From Opisthorchis felineus (Eukaryota; Platyhelminthes; Trematoda; Opisthorchiida; Opisthorchiidae): DNA of 64,000 nucleotides. The DNA lies in the NCBI GenBank assembly GCA_004794785.1, contig SJOL01008500.1:183973-247972 (forward strand). The letters run 5' to 3'. The position numbers were made by a program, and so were the translations under genes. The notes below the pieces were generated by a model. The model was not told the origin of the DNA. It saw nothing but the letters and a program-made list of their open reading frames with translations, and searched no databases. Of this stretch, positions 40,031-49,392 are shown piece by piece; within the stretch, counting starts at the first letter, position 1; every line of letters begins with the position of its first letter.

Positions 40031-41697
40031 AAATGACCTCAATTCCCCGACTTCTTAGAGCCGCATCTACCTCATTACTCCTACTTAAGGCCGGTCATCA
40101 CCTTTTACAGTTTTATCAGGACGAACTTCTTTGGAAACATGTTGCAAACAGTCGGACAACATGCTGTTATTCTGACGGGAAAGATATGGTAAAATCATTG
40201 TATTTCCCAATTAAAACTTTATCTCCATACTCCTTCTGACGAAGAACTTATCAAGCCTACTGTTGTATAACTATACAACTATACTATATATACACAAAAC
40301 CGCAGGCTTGGGTTGTGGGCCTCGGACTGGCGACATATTTTTGGTTGAGCCTGCCCCCTATTCATCGCAGGTGTTCGTATACGATTGAAGGGGATTATCA
40401 TCCACTGGCCCAATAAAAAATTGACTCCATCTGTTGAGCCGGCTTTAAAAGGCACGAGTCATTGTCTGAAAGTAACCGACTACTCATAGCAGACCAACGT
40501 AAAGGAGAGATTCAGCTGGATTCAGTTGAGTCTCCTTTGAAAACCTAATTCATGTGCAAATGAAAGTATTCGAGGGATGGGCCATGTCCTGTCTATCTGA
40601 ACGAACGATGGCTGATGTTTTTTGTGGGAGGACGTCCTAGGGAATAATAGGTAGAAAATCATCGAGAAACGTTCGTATTTGGCACAGTAAGCTTTTGGTA
40701 GGTCCCCAGACAAAACTTGCCGTTTTCTTTCTAGGATTTTCTTCATCTCAAAGGACAAAAACCTAAACGTACGCAGCAAAACTTGTTGATCGGTGGAGTC
40801 AACGAGCCACCGATGCAGTCGGTAATGTCTTTTTTGTGGGAATGGATCGAAGACTTAATAGCGAGTGACGCGTCACCTTTCTAAGTATACATTCTTCATG
40901 TGAATACGTCCCGGTATTTTCCACAAGATGTTCTAACAGAAATCTCGATAATTTCCGACAAAAGACACCAGTAAACTTGCAGAAAATACTTACTTGGCTT
41001 CAAGTGGTGCGACCACCAATGGCCTCAAACCGCAGTCACAGTGCCACCGATTATTCGCTAACTTTATTTCACTGAACGTTATATCCGCTATGCGTTTGGC
41101 GACCTCACTCCAGGGCAGGGTTGTCAACTGATTGGATGATAGGTCCAACTTGATCACACGCCTCAGTACAGTTACAAAATTCGAGGGAAGCTCAGCGAGG
41201 CTGGTTCGAACCAAACTCACCTGGTCCAACTGGGATAACTTGGCCAAATAGGACACGTCTTGTAGCACAGGATCACTCACGTACAGTGTATGAAGCACAC
41301 TTTCCAGACCACCCAGTGTTCCTGAATCTAGGTGCAGGGTCCCATTCACAGCGCTGAGTGTTAAGTGGCTCAATTTATTGTTGGATAGTCGAGCAAAAAA
41401 TCGAGGTTGTATGTTGGTAATTCGCGACTTGGAAACTTGCAAACTCTTGACCGTGTAGTTTCCGTACCCTTCAGGAATGTCCGTACTCAGTTCACCATCG
41501 TATTGGGTTATCATCACATGTGATGACTGACCGGCTTTAGTAAGGTGCATCAGTCTAGGCACCGCGCGTGTGCAAGCAATGAAGGAAGGGTGGGCTTGGC
41601 AGTCGGACTTGACTGACACAGGCACAGAGCTAAGACAGATTAGAAAAAGAACCCATTCTAATCGGCATCGGTGAGGTTCCCAATATCCTGTAGACAT
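7149..41697 (-). CDS. Leucine-rich repeat single-pass membrane protein, three spliced exons (join 41697-40994, 14707-14279, 7311-7149)
   Basis: Splicing gives 1,296 nt, a predicted 431 residues. Residues 1-30 form a signal peptide with a hydrophobic core ([16 protein letters not shown]). C33 and C42 may be an N-terminal cap. Divergent leucine-rich repeats span about residues 80-197, the clearest being the [15 protein letters not shown] segment at 181-195. An LRR C-terminal domain follows, with C220, C222, C243 and C263; it is split by intron 1 and becomes complete only in the spliced frame, which is the strongest support for the model. Then come an acidic proline-rich stalk (264-327), a transmembrane helix (about 332-353), a basic segment and a polar tail. 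N80 and N118 are possible N-glycosylation sites. Such proteins usually act at the cell surface in adhesion or receptor roles; the ligand is unknown. The start at 41697 was chosen over the upstream in-frame ATG at 41826 because the signal peptide follows it and an A lies at -3. Confidence 0.78.
7945..8010 (+). repeat. Weak tRNA-like stretch
   Basis: AGCGGTAACGGCGCTCGAC is followed by GGTCGAGTTCATACCC, which resembles boxes A and B with a shortened middle. Only partial; could be chance. Confidence 0.25.
13956..13974. repeat. CA microsatellite
   Basis: Nine CA units within LRR intron 2. Confidence 0.95.
14279..14707 (-). CDS. LRR gene exon 2: second half of the LRR cap, stalk and transmembrane helix
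   Basis: The acceptor is a pyrimidine-rich tract ending TCCATTGCAG, and the first exon base (14707) completes the lysine codon left open by exon 1. The 429-nt exon encodes [17 protein letters not shown] and the last cap cysteine (DSIC), then a stalk rich in Pro, Glu, Asp and Gly, then a helix of Ile/Val/Ala and a basic stop-transfer segment ([11 protein letters not shown]). It ends at a GTAAGTTG donor (14278-14273). The unspliced frame would stop inside that donor, so it is either an internal exon, which I prefer, or a terminal one that ends at Trp. Confidence 0.85.
14885..15045 (-). mobile_element. Second tRNA/hammerhead retroposon copy, in LRR intron 1
   Basis: It shares the head-ribozyme-tail order with the 49.4 kb copy; for example GCAC(G/T)-type 5' ends (GTCCAGCGTGCACTGGTAGA here), then the CCAAGGATG-CGCTG junction, then the hammerhead. 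The tRNA-like part is more decayed, with a box B remnant GAGTATCAGATACCC. It lies 0.18 kb upstream of exon 2 and in the same orientation as the LRR gene, so it would be transcribed within the pre-mRNA. Confidence 0.65.
14925..14969 (-). ncRNA. Hammerhead ribozyme copy in LRR intron 1
   Basis: The minus strand reads GCGCTG (stem I), CTGATGA (14963-14957), GCTCC-AATA-GGAGC (perfect 5-bp stem II, 14956-14943), GAA (14942-14940), a degenerate stem III (TTTCGATT), C, then CAATGC as the stem I partner. Compared with the 49.5 kb copy, stem II is intact, but the A-U closing pair of stem III is lost (T-T) and stem I has one mismatch. Cleavage is therefore probably weak or absent. Confidence 0.65.
17151..17275. 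repeat. Fold-back with perfect 10-bp inverted ends
   Basis: ACAACCCCAA (17151-17160) and TTGGGGTTGT (17266-17275) are exact reverse complements enclosing 105 bp. A GA-rich run (GAGAGAGAGAG) follows at about 17281. No flanking target duplication was seen. It might be a miniature inverted-repeat element or a structured repeat; no coding capacity. Confidence 0.4.
18650..18760 (+). repeat. Repeat family B copy
   Basis: GCTGCTTTCACAAATATGGGG and the following 45 bp resemble the minus strand of 52290-52395. The translated pattern AAF(T/I)NMG is kept in both, suggesting a protein-coding ancestor or a shared transposon end. Confidence 0.45.
24356..24441. repeat. TA dinucleotide microsatellite (about 86 bp)
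   Basis: Uninterrupted alternating TA. The long Ile-Tyr open frame across it is an artefact of the repeat. Confidence 0.98.
26105..26170 (-). repeat. tRNA-like SINE head
   Basis: The minus strand starts CGCTCCTGGCCGAACGGTC (box A-like) and, after an arm-like middle, has GGAAGGTCATGGGTTCAAAC (box B-like) at a tRNA-like spacing. It lacks a closed acceptor stem, so it is a retroposon head rather than a functional tRNA gene. Confidence 0.5.
34638..34698 (-). repeat. tRNA-like SINE head
   Basis: The minus strand carries TGGATGAGCTCAGCAGA (box A-like) and ACCGGTTTGACTCTG (box B-like) about 30 bp apart. The acceptor ends do not pair, which argues against a real tRNA. Confidence 0.45.
36825..36905 (-). 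repeat. Repeat family A copy
   Basis: It contains the CACTCATTTGCAAACCAATT block on the minus strand, followed by a GAGACCACCAGCTG-like continuation. More diverged than the other copies. Confidence 0.5.
37612..37779 (+). repeat. tRNA-derived SINE, cut by the assembly gap
   Basis: The head has ACGGCTCAATGGTTAGAGCA (box A) and GGTCCGTTGTTCGAACC (box B). The body that follows translates as [20 protein letters not shown]; very similar repeat-derived peptides are, as I recall them, common in fluke gene predictions. The copy runs into N at 37780, so its 3' end is unknown. Confidence 0.62.
37780..37820. other. Assembly gap (41 N)
   Basis: Forty-one consecutive N interrupt intron 1 directly inside a SINE copy. 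The true length may differ from 41, as gap sizes are often nominal. Confidence 0.99.
38535..38610 (-). repeat. Repeat family A copy
   Basis: On the minus strand ATACACTCATTTGCAAAC is followed by GAGAGACTCACCTGGAACCC, matching the 3.3 kb copy over about 70 bp. Confidence 0.62.
39992..40027. repeat. TA microsatellite
   Basis: About 36 bp of alternating TA. Confidence 0.97.
40500..40580 (-). repeat. Repeat family A copy
   Basis: The minus strand has TACTTTCATTTGCACATGAA, GAGACTCAACTGAATCCAGC and TGAATCTCTC. It begins 0.4 kb downstream of LRR exon 1, in the intron. Confidence 0.55.
40994..41697 (-). CDS. LRR gene exon 1: signal peptide, leucine-rich repeats, first half of the LRR C-terminal cap
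   Basis: The exon carries 704 coding nt and ends two bases into a codon. It is followed by a GTAAGTAT donor (intron G at 40993), whose TAA closes the unspliced frame. It encodes the signal peptide, the repeats and the first two cap cysteines ([10 protein letters not shown]). The frame is open further upstream to an ATG at 41826, but those 43 extra residues are polar and would bury the signal peptide, so I treat that part as 5' leader. Confidence 0.85.
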
Positions 41698-41879
41698 GGT
41701 ATCTCCGGGTTCTGAGTACAGTGAAGTCACAAGCTTAATCAGTGCGATCTCACGGAATTTTGCTGTCCTTTTTTCAATCCAGGCGGGGGTGCGACGAGAA
41801 ATCCCCAAGTTCTTGTCACAAAACACGCGAAAATTTCAGGTCCTATGGCACTGCCGGAGCTGTGACAAATAAGCACCAC

Positions 41880-42010
41880 TGAGGGAGCGACACGTGCACA
41901 CTGGCTGGTCTCAAGCACCTGCCGTCTGCGCTTTATTCCGGAATCCAACCAGCGAATGCGGGAGCTGCATAGAGAGTTAAAAAGCTAACTTTGGTTCAGC
42001 CAATCAGAGC
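41880..42010 (-). promoter_or_regulatory. Possible promoter/5' leader region of the LRR gene
   Basis: This stretch lies 0.2-0.3 kb upstream of the chosen ATG and is somewhat richer in GC than its surroundings. It contains a palindromic E-box CACGTG (41891-41896) and, read on the gene strand, an inverted CCAAT box (GATTGGCT near 42000). No TATA box was seen. The assignment rests on position and two short motifs only. Confidence 0.22.
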
Positions 42011-42046
42011 GCAGCCAGCGAAAAGCTCGCCAAAGACGAACAGGTT

Positions 42047-42075
42047 CACACACACACACACACACACACACACAA
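42047..42075. repeat. CA microsatellite
   Basis: About 14 CA units, 350 bp upstream of the LRR start codon. Confidence 0.96.
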
Positions 42076-42218
42076 AGTACACCACACACACGGCTTTGCC
42101 GGTATTCACACAATCAACAATAGGACCTATTGTTTGAAGGTAGATTACCAGGGTGCATGAGTGAAACTGTACCACGGCATCTGTACGTGTGTACATATGC
42201 TTATTTACATTGCTCAGC

Positions 42219-42250
42219 GGTTGTCGTGTGGTTGTCGTGTGGTTGTCGTA
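42219..42250. repeat. Short tandem repeat, 11-bp unit, three copies
   Basis: GGTTGTCGTGT is repeated twice exactly and a third time as GGTTGTCGTAT-like. It lies about 0.52 kb upstream of the LRR start codon. Confidence 0.85.
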
Positions 42251-42589
42251 TTCCTGATGGCTGAGCAACACTCAGCTCCGTCCTTCGACAGATTTATGCG
42301 CTTGATATATCAACCATACTGACCGGAAGTTCACTACTTACCCTTATTGACAATTCGCCGGAACTCAGTAGTCTATCCAAACCTCTGATCTATTGACTAG
42401 AGGCCTCTGATCTGACGGCTAACCTATCTGTAGTTCTCATCCCTTCTATACGATTTTGTGTACCCCATCACACCGATTAGAAAATCACCACACCATGTTT
42501 TTAGTGAGGATAGTACCTCAGCGAAACACAGCCATTTGAAGATTACACAGGTGTTAACGAGGGACTTAACCAAATCCTCAAATTGTCAT

Positions 42590-42740
42590 ATTCATCAACT
42601 GAATGTGCTGCACAAAGACTGTCTCATGTTTCAGTTAGCAGGATATTCGAGATATGGAAGTGTATTTTCGTGACCTTGGACACTAATTTTAAGGATGCTG
42701 GAAACACCCAGACGACAGGTTTCACCCTTCTTTTCAGTCG
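42590..42740 (+). repeat. Repeat family A copy (3' part)
   Basis: CATCAACTGAATGTGCTGCAC, CTCATGTTTCAGTTAGCAGG and ATATTCGAGATATGG recur at 54.35 kb with roughly three quarters identity, extending to a GGAAACACCCAGACGAC block. Confidence 0.6.
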
Positions 42741-43559
42741 TTCGTTAACACAAAGGTAATTTGAAAATGAATATATCGCGCCATTTGCGTGCAGTTTGGT
42801 GTGGAGACTCAGGATCTATGCTTACCCGATGAGTCCTAAGAAAGTTAAGGCCGACGGTGGACTATCGGAGAGTCTTTCACAACCTTATTAGCAGTCAAAG
42901 GAGCGTCTTGTTTCATTGCTAAAGATGTAGAAGCAATTCTTGTGAATATAAACACGAGCATGAATAAATATGATTACTTATCACTCCAGGCAATAAATGT
43001 TACCTAACCTGGCCTTTTTTCATGCGCCTGTGAAATGAAGAGGAACAAGAGTACCTAGTTGGTTTCGCCACTCTCCTCTGGCCTGCCATACCAACAGAAC
43101 AGTTAAACTCTATCTTAAGTAGTTATCGCTAACACCACAGGAGGTTGTTTATGAAATTATAGTGTTGATGGTCAAGAACCGAGCCAAATTGTGAAGCATC
43201 ATGTATGGGGTGAATCTGAACGGTAGTGATCGTATCCAAATGCCGCTTGTTTGTTCCCATGCGGCAACATTTTGACATTGTTGCAGGCTTTTTTAACGGT
43301 AAACTTTCTTATAGCTGTCTTCCCCATTCGATAGCAGAAGGTCCACCGTTAAATATGCGTCAACCAAGCTAACGTACGTCAGAACTGAGACTGGTGTGTT
43401 ATACCAAGATGTAACAGTGAAGTTTTGGCCTACCAAGTACAAATAAAAGTTGCATTCACGTCAATCTCTTTTGAACAATCTTCCTCTTATCCCGGCAGGA
43501 TGATTCATGCCGAAGCAAAGTTATACTGGTTTCAGGTTCGCATCACATCCCTGACCTTG

Positions 43560-43645
43560 TTGGTGTTCGAACTCGGGGATATCTGATGAGAACCGTTGAA
43601 GTGAACATGATGTGAGTAGCGGTTCTACCAACCCCGCAGCTGCCT
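43560..43645 (-). repeat. tRNA-like repeat with hairpin
   Basis: On the minus strand GGGGTTGGTAGAACCGCTA precedes CCCCGAGTTCGAACACC, resembling boxes A and B but with an enlarged middle. That middle can form a hairpin, GAGAACCG pairing with CGGTTCTAC (about 43586-43628). Probably a SINE head. Confidence 0.35.
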
Positions 43646-44562
43646 ACAACCAAGCGATTGAAAAATGTCGGTTTCCAGAAATTAACTGACAACTGTAGTA
43701 TTTCTATCGGGATTGTTAACCTCGCGGTTCTAAGAAGAATGGTTCATCAAAATAGACTACTGAATGACAAAAATGCATTATCCTTTTCCTAATGCCTATT
43801 TTAAATGTTGATAATGTATCGTGTGCAATACCAAGGGTTCTTATGCGTTCATCAAGTTGGGTGTAAATTTCGCCGATTTGGCAGTAGTAACCTTGAAGAA
43901 AAATGGTGTTTTTCGGCTCGTGAAGAAGAGTTTATGCTTCTATAGCGAATACGGGTTTTCGAAAACCCGTTGGCAGCTCAGTGTTAGTTTTGCCTTTCTT
44001 AGGAGTCACTAATTTTGTGCGTAACTAGTGAATTTCTCTAATAACTCTGATAATGACCCAAAGGAACACCGGGGCAGCTATTGTGTAGTATATTCGATTT
44101 GACATCAGAACCTCTGGTAGGACATCTCCTTTTTAAGTGAATGTCTAACTCCATGTGAATTCGTTTTTTTTGTACAAACGAGGAACAAGTTTGGCAAAGA
44201 TTCAGTGACCACTCCATTTGTTTCCAGAGACAGCGAAAACAGCAATCGTCTACCAACTTTTTTTAGTCAACCTCATAAGCAGCACAATTTTCTCTTCACA
44301 GGGGTCATTTTCCGTGAACGACGAAAACGGTATTTCTAGGTGATTATTTTATCCACAATGAAAACGAAGCAGTTTCACACTTTTAAAGCATTGTGATCCC
44401 CTGACCAATTTGAACAAGGTAATAAGAACAACAAAATTGCGGGACGAATTCACTTCGCACACTCTCTTCCGTAGAATTAGGGTGTAAAGAAGAATGGTGG
44501 ACATAACGTTGTGCCTAATGCACTGAATCACGTTGCTGTTCAAGTCAGATAGATATCTGACA

Positions 44563-44612
44563 CTATTTACTCCCGATGAGCCCCAAACAGGAAAAAACCG
44601 TCAGTGAGCTAC
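44563..44612 (+). ncRNA. Possible decayed hammerhead ribozyme
   Basis: TTTACT is followed by C, CCGATGA (one change from CTGATGA), GCCCC-AAACAGG, AAAAAACC in place of GAAAC, then GTC and AGTGAG, which can pair with TTTACT using two wobble pairs. The order of elements is that of a hammerhead, but stem II is broken and two core positions are altered, so it would be a relic at best. Confidence 0.3.
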
Positions 44613-47009
44613 CTGCGGATTTTGATCAATCTTCCCATGCTACTTATTCCAGAATACAGTAAACTTACTTACTTGAGTACCTTTGCAACGGAATCTCCAA
44701 GCAGCTTGTCTGCTGTTCAATTAAACAGATGTACACGCAAGTGCTACTAAATACTAAATGCAATCAAATCTCGTGTTCTTTGAAATTCCACCATGTTTGA
44801 GTCCAAAATAATACAACGTACTTTGCATCATTTATAAAAAAATCTATAATCACGACTGATCATTAAATACAGAGCAGTTTACGGTTTACCCTCATGTCTT
44901 TCTGAATGCAGAGCATGAGCCCAAATCTATCAGGTACCATAACTCCAAGGGAGTTCATTCTCCTACCGTTTGCGTCCTGCTAAGACATGGAATAATGAGA
45001 CGAGTTCAACTATTTGTTCTTTGCCGAATAGATGCTTGGAGATCGATAACCCGACCCTGGATTCCGTCACAATTACGTTCTAACCGTATCAGTGAATGTA
45101 TTACCGCAGACGCTGGTGAACTGATAAGCGCAGTGACTTAGACAAAACGGATGTTGGCGTTTCGACTGGCAGCAGTGGTATAGCCCATGCACATGCCTTC
45201 GCACACAGCTGCGTCGCACTCCAAGTCTGGCGCAACGATAGGTTTGATGCCTCCTCAATAAAGTAAGATTACAATCACGAGTGCGAGGAACGTCAGAATT
45301 TAATGAGTGTTTTCCAGTACCCTCAAGGCACTTGCGGATCATCACTTGGACTGATGTGTCGTTCGATGAAAATATCAGTGTAGTTATTCGGTCGCAGTAC
45401 ATTTTTGAGCTCCGCGAAATGTCGTAGACTATCGCGCGTTGGTGCTGTGTTGCATAGAAACCAGTAAATTTTGTGTTTTGTCCAAGCAATGTAGTTTCCG
45501 ATACACGAGACACGTGACCAATGAGTGCCCAAAAGGGAGGTTGTTGTCTTTTTCAAAATTATACCTGGGTGAAATAGTCTATCGCAGAGTATTACAAAAG
45601 AGAGTATCATTTAGCCTTCTCTCTCTCTGTATTTGATGAGTAAATTCTCAGATATGTCTTATACATGGGTACTTGTATATCAGCTTTTGGCGACCACTGA
45701 GGCTTGGCCATAAAATTTCTGGCCAGAGTTGGCCCACAGGACTGTTGCGAAACAAGCTTACTTACATCTGATGACGTGAAACTAGAAGATGACATTCTTT
45801 TTGCATAGCAAAATAAAGTATTTAACAATGGAAACGGGAAAATGGCCGAACCGGAGTGAGATTCTAGGTAGCCGCCTAAAAGCTTCATAGTTTTGATGGA
45901 AGTGTATCAGTATAAGATACCGCCCATCAAACGAAAGTCATATTTTGTGATGGATTTCAAAGTACCGGTGTGTCCTACCTGCGTTAAAAGCTCATAAGTG
46001 CCTTCCGAATAGGTTTCAAAATACTCAGCATCCATTGGTCGAGTTGATAATAGGATGAAACGTCCATAACGAAAATTGAAAAGATTATTGGACTGTTGTC
46101 GGAATACAGTACTTCAAATGGGCAGGTCTCTTTTTTACCGTCCTTATTGTTCCTTTTAGCTCGTCTAACCGATAACGGCGCACACAATGTCTTAACAAAG
46201 ATGTTATGTGTGGCCTTACGACAGGCCATCAATGTTGGATGACTACAAGTGATGGTTGACGTTGCCGCTAATCCGACACATTCGCTTCTGCCAAGTCACT
46301 GTCTATGTCAGTTCTCCTGCAGTTGCTGTGGAACACAACTTGAGAGACCGATGGAGGAGCATCTACCTAACCGAATTCCGGAGTTGTTAAACGACTCGCA
46401 GTCTACATTCACTGGAATGGATTCCAAGGATATCCACAAACCGTCAGATCAAACCAAAAAACATAAGGCTAGGCTACAATCACCGTACAAAATCGTTACG
46501 AAATGTTGCCAAGCTAAACGGCTCAGGTTACCCGAAGCACTGTCGGCTAATCGGCGTGAGCTAGTATTGTGCGTCAAGAAAGAACTTTGAGTAGTCTTGG
46601 CCCTGCCCCGGTTTTATGGACTGAATTACTGAGAGAAAAGATGTTCTGCAAGTTTTTCTTATTCTTTGTAGTTTTTTTTTTAAATTCTGTCCCAAGTCAC
46701 ATGTTTGTGGCTGTACGGAGTGCGCGAAATGATATCCTCTTGCAACTTTGTTATCCTCTGTGCACTATTCAGACTGGCCAAAGGGACCCAGAGATTTACT
46801 TCTTTGGTTTCAAGCAGTCTGGACGTATGTTTCAGTACAATTGGGATGATTACAATGTATTCAACTGATTTTTGTTACTTATTTGTTCGATATTATTCTC
46901 CTACCTACCTCGCCAGGCCCGTTGGGCTTGAAAGGCCGTCAAACACTGGTATAAGATCTGTTGAAGTGAGAAGTCCAGTTACAGCTACAACGAAGGAAAA
47001 GATTCCTGG

Positions 47010-47075
47010 GGACAGCCTAGAACCGCCGACCTCCTGCTTAGCGGACGGGTGCTTTGCAGACCAAGCCACCGGCAA
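47010..47075 (-). repeat. tRNA-like SINE head
   Basis: The minus strand reads CGGTGGCTTGGTCTGCAAAG (box A-like), an anticodon-arm-like CCGTCCGCTAAGC, and GGTCGGCGGTTCTAGGC (box B-like), in tRNA order and spacing. The acceptor stem is absent. Confidence 0.5.
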
Positions 47076-48099
47076 CGATCACCCTTTACACCTAAACTTC
47101 ATAGGTAATTCTCAGACGCCCACCTAATGGTAGAAAAGCTAACATGTGTCATTGACACTAGTGAGCCATCTCCAAATAAAAGATATAAAGTCATGATGAC
47201 CGAACGGTATTTATGCAAATGGCTATCTAGTGGAAGTGGGTTACATGTTTCTAACAAGATGGTAAAACTGTGAAATTTCACGATGCATAAAGTTGCCACC
47301 AAATTTAATTAATAAATCCGGATGACCTTGATGAAAACGTGGCAGCTGGCGGACAAACGAATACTAGTTCAGGGTAATTTTCTGGTGAATGGGAGAGCAA
47401 GTTGGTGAGCGGCTGTTGTTTGCCTCAAGCCCTTTATTCAGACCACGCCAAGCCCAATATTTTGGGGGAGCCAGTCAGGCGAAGGGAGATTTATGCGTGG
47501 CTTTCTAGATAATGTGCGTGCTTATGTTGCACTCATATCTTTAGACTGCCTCACGATCCATATGCTCGAACCCGGTGTAATTTTTACAAGTGTCATGGTC
47601 CACGTATGCATCAGACGTCAACATAAACAACTGAGTGAATGGTTATGGTGGCAACTGTATAGAAGTTTAATGCTACGAAATTATTTGCTTCTATGATTAA
47701 GGTAGTAGACCCTCTGCATTGGATGGTACTGCTGAATTTTGAAAGCTTGTAATAGTCGTCCGCAATGAGGAGGTTGTCGCTCTAAGAAGGAGTACACTAG
47801 CCAACTGACACAAAAAAAAGCATAATCACACATCCTGAAGAAAAAAACGATCTAAAACTATAGCTTGTTGCTGATTGGGCACCCAGTGAATTTCAGTAAG
47901 CAACTTCTATACCGGGCGAACTTGAACGCACCACTTCCACGTCAAGAGTTCCACGGTAAATCATCTTTCATTTGAATATCTGGTCATTCCCAGGGCTTCA
48001 AAGATGTCTAGCATCCTGTTTAGTATCCCGAGAATGATGACTATATCATCTTAGATATCCATCAAGAAAGTAAAAGGGAGGAAAAGCTAAATAACTCAC

Positions 48100-48308
48100 C
48101 AGTGTATAAAAAAGAAGATAGTGCTGGTAAGGGAGAAATAGACCCGAAATTGCGTGAAAGTTTGGTCACTGTAAGCCTTGAGGTAGCCTCTCAACATCTT
48201 GAATTTCCTATTAAAATTACGAATTATCACAGCGAATTCCATCATTAGAGGCGTGTGGGAAACACCTCGCGTGATTCCCATCAGATCAACGAAAATCAAG
48301 GTAACATC
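48100..48308 (-). CDS. Candidate exon with hydrophobic segment, unknown protein (exon C)
   Basis: The minus-strand frame has DLMGITRGVSHTPLMMEF, IIRNFNRKFKMLRGYLKAY and FRVYFSLTSTIFFFIHW, and ends two bases into a codon at a strong GTGAGTTAT donor (intron G at 48099). The mixture of a basic stretch followed by an aromatic hydrophobic run suggests a membrane-edge region. The 5' boundary is uncertain; possible acceptors at 48308 or near 48272 are weak. It could belong to the same minus-strand gene as exons A and B, but no linking exon was found. Confidence 0.3.
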
Positions 48309-49392
48309 TTTCGGTATTCAGCTCAAAATTCGGTTCGTTTTTACGCTGACGAATGCAGTGATAGATTTCAGTGCTCCGACCCAACTAAACCATTCGTTTT
48401 AAAGTTATAACGGCGTCAACCGCCGTTGTTCACATGAGTTTGGGTTGAATTCGTGTGGGGATTTTAGCCACTGTCTGACTACACATCTACGTGGCCGCCA
48501 CGCCTTACTGTCACGCTGGACAACGTCACTGACGCATACCAACAGAGATTCAACGTATATCTTGATCTAGCTAAACTTTTCGGGTTGTCATTAGCTTTCT
48601 AATCGTGCGTTCTCACTGAAAGTCCATCCTTAGGACAGAAGCGCTTCAACAGCATGAGCAAAGTAAGGCTGAGCACTCAGCCTTTCCTGGCGTGACAGTG
48701 TCCCCGTCGATGTTCCGGGAAACAGTGCGGTAGAACATGGTGAAGCAACTTATTTGACATTGTCCACCTATCTTGTTGTCCGCAGCTAACGCAAGCCTAG
48801 CTGCTGTACCATCTGAAAGGGTTTTCTGTCGTCTTCCGTCGGCACTTATTTACGCCCTTACCATATAATTACGGTAAGTATTGTGAAATTTCGGTGTCAC
48901 TATAGATTAGAACTCCGTTAAGGGAACCTCGACGAGACCAGAAAGTTTATTGTAAGGACAATGTAGATGAATAAGTTTTGCGTATCCTATCAATGGAAGA
49001 AGTCAGAAGTGAGCATCTACGGGAACTTAGCAAAGTCCACCTTGTTTTAGGCCAGAACGGTGGACATTATGATCCATCCTTTTATATTTCAGTCTGTTTT
49101 TACTGTGAAGGCGATGGATCACCGTGATCAACATTTCATGCTTCATAGACACCTAATATTGTTTGCTGTTTATCTGTCATCTGAAGTTTTCCGTGCAATA
49201 ATGGTTATCGGTGCAAATGTTGATTGTGCAAATGTTGGTTCTTTCTACTGCCTACACCATGCTGATCATCAGGGTTTGTGAGTGTGGTGTCTACGCCACA
49301 CACTGTATGTCATCAAAGCTAACTTGATTTCGTGGAGATGCGTGTGCTGGTCTACTCAAAATTAATAATACGCGGTTATGCAAGATGCATGT

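Larger units (their letters stand above)
14708..40993 (-). other. Intron 1 of the LRR gene (26,286 bp)
   Basis: It is bounded by GTAAGTAT and ATTGCAG. It holds a hammerhead-bearing retroposon (14885-15045), a fold-back (17151-17275), a family B copy (18650-18760), a long TA tract (24356-24441), tRNA-like repeats (26105-26170, 34638-34698, 37612-37779), an assembly gap (37780-37820), three family A copies (36.8, 38.5 and 40.5 kb) and a second TA tract (39992-40027). Large parts, such as 19.2-24 kb, 27-34 kb and 35.4-36 kb, show nothing I can name. Confidence 0.7.
42251..48099. other. Repeat-bearing region; no gene recognised
   Basis: It holds a family A copy (42.6 kb), a tRNA-like repeat (43.6 kb), a doubtful hammerhead (44.6 kb) and a SINE head (47.0 kb). 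A plus-strand frame at 46249-46590 has an acceptor-like TCTCCTGCAG at 46322, but no supporting second exon. Confidence 0.45.

Noticed and set aside
41739..41948. Open frame overlapping the LRR exon 1 leader
   Set aside because: Out of frame with the LRR protein and explained as a shadow of the leader region.
42825..42850. CCGATGAGTCC, hammerhead-like
   Set aside because: No matching stem II partner or GAAA follows, and no stem I pairing was found.
45073..45513. 146-codon minus-strand frame
   Set aside because: Cysteine- and arginine-rich but with no family signature, overlapping another long frame; no splice support.
46249..46590. 113-codon plus-strand frame with a good acceptor-like site
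   Set aside because: Only one splice border is convincing, and no partner exon or domain could be found.
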